Of a stretch of 5,154 bases of DNA, positions 1 to 5,154 are shown piece by piece; position 1 is the stretch's first letter; each line of letters opens with the position of its first letter. A program made the position numbers and the translations under genes. The notes under the pieces are model-generated. The model had not been told where the DNA came from, searched no databases, and saw nothing but the letters and a program-made list of their open reading frames with translations. The DNA is taken from contig BEHW01000122.1 of the NCBI GenBank assembly GCA_002898675.1, positions 1 through 5,154 of the forward strand, given 5' to 3'. Origin of the DNA: a bacterium HR20 (GTDB lineage Bacteria; Bacteroidota; Ignavibacteria; Kapaibacteriales; NICIL-2).

Positions 1-156
1 CCAGCGCTCGACGGTGGGCACTTAGTTCTTGTCTTGATTGAGGGGGCGCTGCGCCGCGGGCTTTCGACGAAAGTCAAACTCGCCTACCAGCAAATTGGGG
101 TCGTCCTGATCTTGGCACTCATGGTCATCGTGTTCTACAACGACTTGACACGGTGA
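1..156 (+). CDS. rseP: RseP-like M50 site-2 zinc protease, C-terminal fragment (5' end outside window)
   Basis: The open frame from base 1 encodes 51 residues and stops at TGA 154-156. It begins PALDGGH, the C-terminal LDG motif of M50 intramembrane metalloproteases, whose Asp is the third zinc ligand after the HExxH motif (which lies upstream of the window). After a short basic stretch (RRGLSTKVK) comes a final hydrophobic segment, about residues 33-46, ending FYNDLTR. This is very like the end of RseP, where the last membrane helix is followed by a FNDxxR tail. Family knowledge: RseP cuts membrane-anchored anti-sigma factors and signal-peptide remnants within the inner membrane, and so governs envelope stress signalling. 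Its stop codon shares one base with the start of the PBP4-like gene, so the two are probably cotranscribed. The fragment is short, so the family is secure but orthology to E. coli RseP is inferred. Confidence 0.85.
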   Translation, partial: PALDGGHLVLVLIEGALRRGLSTKVKLAYQQIGVVLILALMVIVFYNDLTR

Positions 157-1784
157 TGCCGGCAGTAACGAGCCCACCAGAGAGGGCATCAGCAGTTTTC
201 AAACGATGGATCGTCTTGGTGGCTACAATTGCGGGGGTACTTCTGCTTTCTGACCGTGCGCAGAGTAGAGCCACCTCGGGCATGGCTCGACAACTGCACG
301 CTTACGAGCAGCTTTCTGATGGCATTGCGCAGCTATTGGCAACACCTCAGCTCCATGCGACGAAATTTGGGATTGCGGTGTACTCGCTCGACCGTGATAC
401 ACTCATCGTTGCTCACAATGTGCACGAACCACTTGTGCCTGCATCGCTTACCAAGCTCTATTACACGGCAACGGCATTTGCAACGATGGGTCCGCGCTAT
501 GCAATTCGCACTGTGCTTGCAACCGACGGTGTACTGCGCGATGGAACGCTGGAAGGCAACCTCTACATCATCGGTCATGGGGATTGTTTACTGGCAAGCG
601 CAGATCTCGAGGCACTTGCTGATCGGCTCGTCGCGCTTGGAATCAAGCGCATCACTGGTGCGATCGTTGCTGATGCAACACATTTCGACCCCATCACTGA
701 CCGCCAGCAGTATAGCGGTGATGCCGAGCGAATGGAAAATCTCCCGCCTATTACTGCGCTCGGTATTGATGGGAACAGGTTCACTGTGATCGTCACACGC
801 GGTGCTGGAGATCGTGTACGAGTACACACGCTGCCTGCCAGTAGCGGCGTTGTCGTACAGTGGGCTGCACTGCCGAAGCCTTCTTCTCAACCTGCACCGC
901 GCATCCGATCGAAAAAGCGCATTCGACAGCGCTACGGGGATCGAATTGTCCAACATCGAGGTCGAAGACGCACCCGCGCTGTTACAATCGAGCCGGTGCG
1001 AATCAGCTCGGCTCTCCGTACCGACGGCGTGCAAGAGATCCGCATCGTCGGCAAGCCACGTCCGAATGCGAGTGTCTCATTTGCTGTTACGATGCTCGAT
1101 CCTCCGCTGGCTACAGCAGGAGCGCTCGAGCGGAGCCTTGCTGCAAGCGGCATACGCATCGAAGGCGGCATCCGACGCGGCGCTGCACCGCAGAATGCCC
1201 GCGAGCTTACCGCCTGGGAGCGCCCACTCCAAGACCTGGTGACTGTCTGCAACAAAAACAGCGACAACTTCATTGCCGAACATGTGATGAAAATCCTCGG
1301 AGCCTACTGCTGTGGGAACACCCAGTGCAACGTTCACGCGTATCGTACTGTGACGGCACTGCTCGATTCGCTCGGCATTCGGAGCGAGGGGTGTGTGTTG
1401 TTCGATGGCTCTGGTCTTTCCCGCCGCAATCGGGTGACCGTTGCTTCACTCCTTGGGCTCCTGCGGTACTGTGCCCGGCAGAATTGGGGAGATGTGTTCT
1501 TTCAGTCGCTTGCAATCGCAGGATGCGACGGCACGCTTGCACGACGAATGAAAGGAACTGCTGCCGACAGTAACCTTCGTGGCAAGACAGGAACCCACCG
1601 TAACGTCAGCGGACTGGCTGGGATGGTGCGCAGTGCAAGCGGCGAGCGTTTCCTTTTTGCTGTGCTCTGGAATGGTAACAGTGTCGGGCTTTACAAGCGA
1701 CTTGAGAATCAACTTGGGGAATTGCTTGCATCATTCGGCTCGGTAGAGCCAGCAAGCAGTGTAGGTTCCTCGCCGTCCCGCTGA
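156..1784 (+). CDS. dacB: D-alanyl-D-alanine carboxypeptidase/endopeptidase, PBP4 (DacB) family, peptidase S13
   Basis: This 542-residue protein is a low-molecular-mass penicillin-binding protein that removes terminal D-Ala from peptidoglycan stems or cuts crosslinks in the periplasm. All three active-site motifs are present (residues from the ATG): SxxK as S97-L-T-K100, SxN as S369-D-N371, and KTG at 477-479, plus the family hallmark DGSGLSRRNxVT at about 417-428. A hydrophobic segment at about 18-32 after a basic residue pair looks like a signal peptide or anchor. Domain order and length suit family S13. Oddities: the usual GDP motif reads GHGDC (140-144); an arginine-rich stretch lies at about 249-274; and there are eight cysteines, four of them at 365-391 near the SxN motif. 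ATG 156 overlaps the rseP stop (TGATG); a GTG one codon earlier (153) is an alternative. No clear Shine-Dalgarno sequence is seen, suggesting translational coupling. The last 25 codons overlap the opposing kinase gene. Confidence 0.93.
   Translation: MPAVTSPPERASAVFKRWIVLVATIAGVLLLSDRAQSRATSGMARQLHAYEQLSDGIAQLLATPQLHATKFGIAVYSLDRDTLIVAHNVHEPLVPASLTKLYYTATAFATMGPRYAIRTVLATDGVLRDGTLEGNLYIIGHGDCLLASADLEALADRLVALGIKRITGAIVADATHFDPITDRQQYSGDAERMENLPPITALGIDGNRFTVIVTRGAGDRVRVHTLPASSGVVVQWAALPKPSSQPAPRIRSKKRIRQRYGDRIVQHRGRRRTRAVTIEPVRISSALRTDGVQEIRIVGKPRPNASVSFAVTMLDPPLATAGALERSLAASGIRIEGGIRRGAAPQNARELTAWERPLQDLVTVCNKNSDNFIAEHVMKILGAYCCGNTQCNVHAYRTVTALLDSLGIRSEGCVLFDGSGLSRRNRVTVASLLGLLRYCARQNWGDVFFQSLAIAGCDGTLARRMKGTAADSNLRGKTGTHRNVSGLAGMVRSASGERFLFAVLWNGNSVGLYKRLENQLGELLASFGSVEPASSVGSSPSR
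1709..1784. other. 76-bp antiparallel overlap of the 3' ends of dacB (+) and the PfkB kinase (-)
   Basis: The dacB frame stops at TGA 1782-1784, and the kinase frame stops at TGA complementary to 1709-1711. The shared bases encode DacB residues past the conserved penicillin-binding domain and the last ~24 kinase residues, past the PfkB core. Both tails are rich in small and polar residues, as expected for lineage-specific extensions. The transcripts would be complementary at their 3' ends. No intrinsic terminator with a T-run is seen on either strand here. Confidence 0.85.
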
Positions 1785-2773
1785 ACAACCTCCGCTCGTT
1801 CGATAAGCTGGCGGTAATCGCCATGGTACCGCGCGCCATATTGTGCTACGATCTGGGCCGCAGCGCGTGAGGCAGCATGTCCGGAGCGCTCGATCCCCCA
1901 CCCATGCAGGAGACCGTAGAGGAAAGCACCAGCGTACATATCGCCTGCGCCGTTTGTGTCGAGCACATCCACTGGATATGCTGGAATCCGGACCACTTGC
2001 CCACCAACAGAGAGGATAGATCCATCCGGACCGAGCGTAAATGCAAGGTTCGGAACGGCAGCGCTGAGCGCAAGGAATGCTTCCTTGCGGTCATCAGTAC
2101 CCACGTATGCCCGTCCCTCGCGGTCATTGCAAAACAGCATGTCAATCTGCGGAAGAAGCTCAGCGAGCATATCGCGGCATGTGGTGACAACGAATACATC
2201 GGACATGCTCAACGCAACCTGTACGCCACGACGGCGCGCCTGGTGCACCATTTCGAAGACTGCGTCTGCGCCAGCTGAACTTGTAAGCTTGTACCCTTCA
2301 AGGTAGAGCCACTGTGTGCTATCAAGCCAACGCGGATCGAACATGGAGAGCTCGAAACAATCGCTGGCACCGAGGTACGTTTGCATCGTGCGCTCACCAT
2401 CTGGCGTGATGAGCACCAGACATGTCCCCGTTGGCTCGGTTGGCAATCGTTCGGCAAAGAGCGCAATACCGAACCGCTCGAATTCTGCGCTGTAGAACTC
2501 AGCTTCGTTGTCCTTTCCAAGTGCGGAGATATACCCAGCGATTCCGCCGAACTGAGCATAGGCAACGATGGTGTTCGCTGCTGAGCCACCACTGGACTGA
2601 CGCCCAGGATGTTTGGCAAGGAGTATGCGGAAAAGGTGTTGCTGCCGCTGGCGATCGGCGAGCGTCATTCCGCTCTTGCGTAGTCCGGTTGCTGCAAGTT
2701 CACTGTCTGTTACGCTGAATTCAATGTCCACAAGAGCATTGCCGAATCCGAGTAATTCCAAGCGGCGTCCCAT
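1709..2773 (-). CDS. PfkB-family kinase, bacterial adenosine-kinase-like subgroup
   Basis: A 354-residue cytoplasmic kinase of the ribokinase/PfkB fold that transfers phosphate from ATP to a sugar or nucleoside hydroxyl. Visible motifs (numbered from the chosen Met): N-terminal GNALVDIEF at 11-19 with the substrate-binding Asp, the glycine-rich GGSAANT at 62-68 (PfkB signature 1), TGTCLVLITPDGERTM at 115-130, NxxE (N216, E219) for magnesium, and DTNGAGD at 272-278 (signature 2, anion hole and catalytic base D278). The overall pattern, including MTLAD, YLEGYKL and FLYGLLHG, resembles bacterial proteins annotated as adenosine kinases; the true substrate (adenosine, ribose, other) cannot be read from sequence. 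The frame stays open upstream to 2944, but ATG 2773 is chosen: it overlaps the ddl stop by one base and has GAGGG six bases upstream. The ATG at 2779 lies against that GAGGG. The C-terminal 24 residues are low-complexity and overlap dacB. Confidence 0.9.
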   Translation of the reverse strand: MGRRLELLGFGNALVDIEFSVTDSELAATGLRKSGMTLADRQRQQHLFRILLAKHPGRQSSGGSAANTIVAYAQFGGIAGYISALGKDNEAEFYSAEFERFGIALFAERLPTEPTGTCLVLITPDGERTMQTYLGASDCFELSMFDPRWLDSTQWLYLEGYKLTSSAGADAVFEMVHQARRRGVQVALSMSDVFVVTTCRDMLAELLPQIDMLFCNDREGRAYVGTDDRKEAFLALSAAVPNLAFTLGPDGSILSVGGQVVRIPAYPVDVLDTNGAGDMYAGAFLYGLLHGWGIERSGHAASRAAAQIVAQYGARYHGDYRQLIERAEVVQRDGEEPTLLAGSTEPNDASNSPS

Positions 2774-3780
2774 CAGCATCCCTCGACAAAAGTCCGACAA
2801 AGCTCTTCGAACCCAATGCCGATCGAAGCAGCAGCCTTCGGGACCAAACTTGTTTCCGTCATTCCGGGAATTGTATTGACCTCCAAGCACCAGGGCTGGT
2901 TGTCGTCGTCGAGACGAAAGTCCACTCGTGTAATACCGCTGCATCCCAGCACGCGATGTGCTTCGTGCGCCAACGTCGCGATGAACTCAGCAAGTGGTTC
3001 ATCAAGCTCAGCAGGGACGATGTAGTCGGTCATGCCAGCGGTGTACTTGTGGGTGTAGTCGTAGTAACCATCACGCGGCACAATCTCAATGATCGGGAGT
3101 GGACGGTCCCCGATAAGTGCGACTGTCAACTCGCGTCCGGCAATGTATGCTTCGACGAGTGCAGTTCGATCGTATGCCCAAGCCTGCGTGATTGCAGATT
3201 CAATGTCGTCAAGATTGCCGCTTGTCACAATCGAGACCCCAACGGTAGAACCGCCACAGTTGGGCTTGACAACCATCCCACTGCGAAACTGCTCTCGGAG
3301 TTCGCCAAGTAGCTCGTGGTCGAGCGTTGTGCCGCGCTCGAACGTAACCCAAGCAGGCGTCGGGATACCACGCGCCGCAAAGAGCAGCTTTGCGCGGGCT
3401 TTATCCATTGCCAAGCGGCATGCAAGCGCATTGCTTCCGACGAATGGAATGCCGCACAGTTCTAAAAGTGTCTGCATCACACCATCTTCGCCGTACGGCC
3501 CGTGCAGCATGTTGACCGCACAATCACACTCTGCAAGAAGTTGCGAGGTCACGCACGCGATGTAACTTTTTGGATCGAATGCTGCAAGCTCCTCTAATGA
3601 TGGAGCATTAGAAGGAATGGATGGAAGGTGTTCGATCGCGCCTTCGGCACCCAGAGCAGGATCAACGCACTGGACGTGGTATCCGAGCGACCTGAGCGCT
3701 TGCGCGACAGCCCACCCACTACGGAAGGAGATGTATCGTTCGGGGGAGATGCCACCGAGTAGAACGACAACCTTTTTCAT
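2773..3780 (-). CDS. ddl: D-alanine--D-alanine ligase
   Basis: A 335-residue cytoplasmic ATP-grasp enzyme that joins two D-alanines to give the dipeptide used by MurF in peptidoglycan precursor synthesis. Full family length. Seen in order: MKKVVVLLGGISPER with the D-Ala1-binding Glu (E14), HGPYGEDG at 93-100, KPNCGGSTVG at 172-181 (ATP-binding Lys and glycine loop), YTHKY at 242-247 in the omega loop, RVDF with R285, LEVNTIPGMTETSLVP at 299-314 with the metal ligands E300 and N302 and substrate-side S311. Y247, matching Tyr216 of E. coli DdlB, predicts D-Ala-D-Ala rather than D-Ala-D-Lac or D-Ala-D-Ser product. ATG 3780 overlaps the UDG stop by four bases (ATGA), and no Shine-Dalgarno sequence is visible, so translation is probably coupled. 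Unusual: 11 cysteines, including C175 in the ATP-loop motif. Residues 45-65 are a variable, Pro/Ser-containing loop. Confidence 0.96.
   Translation of the reverse strand: MKKVVVLLGGISPERYISFRSGWAVAQALRSLGYHVQCVDPALGAEGAIEHLPSIPSNAPSLEELAAFDPKSYIACVTSQLLAECDCAVNMLHGPYGEDGVMQTLLELCGIPFVGSNALACRLAMDKARAKLLFAARGIPTPAWVTFERGTTLDHELLGELREQFRSGMVVKPNCGGSTVGVSIVTSGNLDDIESAITQAWAYDRTALVEAYIAGRELTVALIGDRPLPIIEIVPRDGYYDYTHKYTAGMTDYIVPAELDEPLAEFIATLAHEAHRVLGCSGITRVDFRLDDDNQPWCLEVNTIPGMTETSLVPKAAASIGIGFEELCRTFVEGC
2780..2784 (-). promoter_or_regulatory. Shine-Dalgarno-like GAGGG for the PfkB kinase, inside the end of ddl
   Basis: The minus strand reads GAGGG six bases before ATG 2773, good spacing for ribosome binding. 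It decides between two nearby Met codons, since it lies against the one at 2779. The same bases encode Val-Glu-Gly at the end of Ddl, so the match could be partly by chance. Confidence 0.5.
3593..3612. repeat. Perfect 7-bp inverted repeat with 6-base loop inside ddl
   Basis: TCTAATG (3593-3599) and CATTAGA (3606-3612) are exact reverse complements around ATGGAG. An overlapping alternative pairing is GCTCC (3588-3592) with GGAGC (3602-3606). It lies in the variable loop region of Ddl (about residues 56-63), has no following T-run and is AT-rich, so it is a weak hairpin that may have no function. Confidence 0.3.
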
Positions 3781-4628
3781 TCAACATGCCCGATTGGTTC
3801 AGGAAGCACACCGCTACGGAGGAATTCGTCGTATGCGCGGCGAAGTTTTTGGACGTCTTCCCAGCTATCACGTTTGAGTTCAGGGTTTCGGAGGAGCGCT
3901 GCAGGGTGGTAGGTTATGATAAGCCGTGCGCCGTAGAAATCGAACCACTCGCCGCGCACGCGGGACATTTTGAGTTTTCTACCGAGCAGAGTTTCTGCTG
4001 CCGTCAGTCCCAACGCGACAACAAAAGTAGGCTCGATGAGTGACAGCTGTTTGTAGAGGTATGGCTTGCACTGCTCGATCTCGCTTGGCTGAGGGGTGCG
4101 ATTGTTTGGTGGTCGGCACTTGAGAATGTTGCATATGTACACGTCCGAGCGTTCCAAATTGATGGCAGCGAGAATTTTCGTGAGCAATTGCCCTGCACGT
4201 CCTACAAATGGTTCGCCTTTGAGGTCTTCGTCTGCGCCTGGAGCTTCCCCAATGAAAACGATGTCAGCCGATGGATTTCCCGTTCCGAACACGAAGTTTG
4301 TTCGCATCGTGCCGAGGGGACATTTCGTGCATGTGTGAATGCACTGGTAGAGTTCATCGAGTGATTGCGCTGCTAGAAAGTCACCCTGCTGTTCGAATAT
4401 ACTTGCCATCGGAACAAGTGTTGATACGTCAAGCTGAAGCCGGCGCCTATTGTCTTTCCTAGGTGGCACTTGAGGAACTTCGGATGTATCCATTTCTGCT
4501 CTTTGGGCTGGAGTAGTGTTCTGTGCGTTCTGCGCTGGAATGCAGATTCTCCCACCGAGCAAGAGCTGTAAATGCTCCAGTAGTGCCTGGGCGGTACCAA
4601 GCAATTCAGCACGGCGGTCGTTGCTCAT
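3777..4628 (-). CDS. Family 4 (UDGa) [4Fe-4S] uracil-DNA glycosylase
   Basis: A 283-residue DNA repair enzyme predicted to cut uracil from DNA and start base-excision repair. The catalytic domain spans about residues 90-272. Four cysteines fit the family 4 iron-sulfur cluster: C100 and C103 (CTKC), C171 (LKCRPPNNR) and C187 (EIEQCKPY), with the 16-residue gap between the last two seen in the Thermus enzyme. Motif A reads GEAPGADEDLKGEPFVGRAG (127-146) and motif B HPAALLRNP (241-249). The EAPG of motif A is the family 4 form, unlike the GQDPY of family 1 Ung. The first 90 residues are an extension: a Leu-rich helical start (about 6-25) then a Pro/Gln/Thr-rich linker to about 60. ATG 4628 is kept because it overlaps the upstream stop by four bases (ATGA); Met46 or Met74 would give a core-only protein but break the coupling. 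The domain is related to the N-terminal region of phage SPO1 DNA polymerase, a common legacy annotation. Confidence 0.94.
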   Translation of the reverse strand: MSNDRRAELLGTAQALLEHLQLLLGGRICIPAQNAQNTTPAQRAEMDTSEVPQVPPRKDNRRRLQLDVSTLVPMASIFEQQGDFLAAQSLDELYQCIHTCTKCPLGTMRTNFVFGTGNPSADIVFIGEAPGADEDLKGEPFVGRAGQLLTKILAAINLERSDVYICNILKCRPPNNRTPQPSEIEQCKPYLYKQLSLIEPTFVVALGLTAAETLLGRKLKMSRVRGEWFDFYGARLIITYHPAALLRNPELKRDSWEDVQKLRRAYDEFLRSGVLPEPIGHVE

Positions 4629-5154
4629 AGGCCAGACTCGAATTCTGTTGACAGCAGCAGCGCGCGATAGTTCTGCGCATATTCGACGTAGTCTGCAGCT
4701 ATCCGTGGAATAGCCGCTTGTTCGTCGTCACTGAGTGTGCGGACTACTCGCGCAGGAACACCTGCGACAAGAACACCTGATGGCACCCGATCCCCTTCTC
4801 GCACCACAGAACCTGCGGCAACGATCGAACCGGATTCAACGACACAACCATCCAGCAGCACCGCTCCCATACCGATGAGTACACGGTCCTGGACAGTACA
4901 GCCATGCACAATTGCACGATGTCCTACTGTCACATCATCACCAATCGAGAGCGAAAATTTTCCGTTTGTTACGTGCAGCATCGAAAGGTCCTGGATGTTC
5001 GTCCGCCGACCGATCGTAACCGAGTGAACATCGCAGCGGATGACACAATTGAACCATACCGATGACTGCTCGCCGATGGCAACATTGCCGACAATTACTG
5101 CGCCTGCGAGCACGACAACACTCGGATCAAGCGCAGGAGTGATACCGTTGTACG
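4625..5154 (-). CDS. Gamma-carbonic-anhydrase-like hexapeptide-repeat protein, N-terminus missing (gene runs off the right edge)
   Basis: The visible 175 residues are nearly a whole protein of the YrdA/PaaY/gamma-CA family, whose members are left-handed beta-helix trimers. Coding continues in frame past GTG 5113 to the window edge (YNGITPALDPSVVV), so that GTG is internal and the true start lies outside. Hexapeptide repeats run from about residue 11 to 138. Three histidines match the zinc ligands: H60 (MLHV), H78 and H83 (VGHRAIVHG, five apart as in Cam). The RxD and NIQD residues (R39, D41, Q54, D55) are present, but the usual RGD reads RCD. The end, GVPARVVRTL then a helix with YVEYAQNY, is typical. 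Family members include true carbonic anhydrases and proteins of unknown or acyl-transfer-related activity; activity here is not proven, as the acidic loop of Methanosarcina Cam is absent. The gene ends in ATGA overlapping the UDG start, making it the upstream member of this operon in view. Confidence 0.9.
   Translation of the reverse strand, partial: YNGITPALDPSVVVLAGAVIVGNVAIGEQSSVWFNCVIRCDVHSVTIGRRTNIQDLSMLHVTNGKFSLSIGDDVTVGHRAIVHGCTVQDRVLIGMGAVLLDGCVVESGSIVAAGSVVREGDRVPSGVLVAGVPARVVRTLSDDEQAAIPRIAADYVEYAQNYRALLLSTEFESGL

Noticed and set aside
860..1573. 237-codon open frame on the + strand inside dacB
   Set aside because: It is in another frame of a gene with all PBP motifs intact, is full of Arg/Cys/His as expected of an out-of-frame reading, and has no recognisable domain.
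1737..1750. GGCTC-GGTA-GAGCC hairpin in the dacB/kinase overlap as a bidirectional terminator
   Set aside because: The stem is only 5 bp and no T-run follows on either strand; both genes read through it as coding sequence.
2209..2619. 136-codon - strand frame inside the PfkB kinase
   Set aside because: Out-of-frame shadow of the kinase core; no domain, no plausible start signal.
2774..2944. Upstream extension of the PfkB kinase to 2944
   Set aside because: The extra 57 residues are out-of-frame ddl 3' sequence with Arg/Cys-rich composition; the family N-terminus begins at the ATG that overlaps the ddl stop.
3089..3565. 158-codon + strand frame opposite ddl
   Set aside because: Antisense shadow of a well-conserved ddl; Ser/Pro/Thr-rich composition with no motif.
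4625..5113. GTG 5113 as the start of the gamma-CA-like gene
   Set aside because: The upstream codons in frame encode typical family sequence (Y-N-G, then P-A-L-D-P-S-V), so the start lies beyond the window.

Overview
The window is 5,154 bp of very compact bacterial chromosome with six protein-coding genes, two of them cut by the window edges, and no intergenic DNA: every gene touches or overlaps the next. I see no RNA gene, mobile element, CRISPR array, attachment site, origin, promoter or convincing terminator. The content is housekeeping (cell wall, DNA repair, nucleoside or sugar phosphorylation, envelope proteolysis).

Layout. On the + strand, bases 1-156 are the last 51 codons of an RseP-like M50 site-2 protease. 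It is followed, with a one-base TGATG overlap, by a DacB/PBP4-type D-Ala-D-Ala carboxypeptidase (156-1784). On the - strand, transcribed from the right edge leftwards, lie a gamma-carbonic-anhydrase-like hexapeptide protein (5' end outside the window, ends at 4625), a family 4 [4Fe-4S] uracil-DNA glycosylase (4628-3777), D-alanine--D-alanine ligase ddl (3780-2773) and a PfkB-family kinase of the bacterial adenosine-kinase-like subgroup (2773-1709). The three - strand junctions overlap by 4, 4 and 1 bases, which points to one translationally coupled operon. The two operons converge, and the last 76 bases of dacB and of the kinase gene are the same DNA read in opposite directions.

How the genes relate. 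Ddl makes the D-Ala-D-Ala dipeptide in the cytoplasm and the PBP4-like enzyme hydrolyses the D-Ala-D-Ala bond in the cell wall, so the two sides of the convergent junction carry the synthetic and hydrolytic ends of the same chemistry. The Tyr in the Ddl omega loop predicts ordinary D-Ala-D-Ala, not D-Ala-D-Lac. The link from these to UDG, the gamma-CA-like protein and the kinase is probably only shared transcription.

Organism. A free-living diderm bacterium with medium GC is likely, judging from RseP and the PBP4-type enzyme. Shine-Dalgarno sequences are weak or absent at most starts. A Bacteroidota/Chlorobiota-related lineage would fit, but that is a low-confidence guess. I did not find an undescribed system; the most notable points are the 76-bp antiparallel 3' overlap, an arginine-rich insertion in the PBP4-like protein, and the cysteine content of several proteins.
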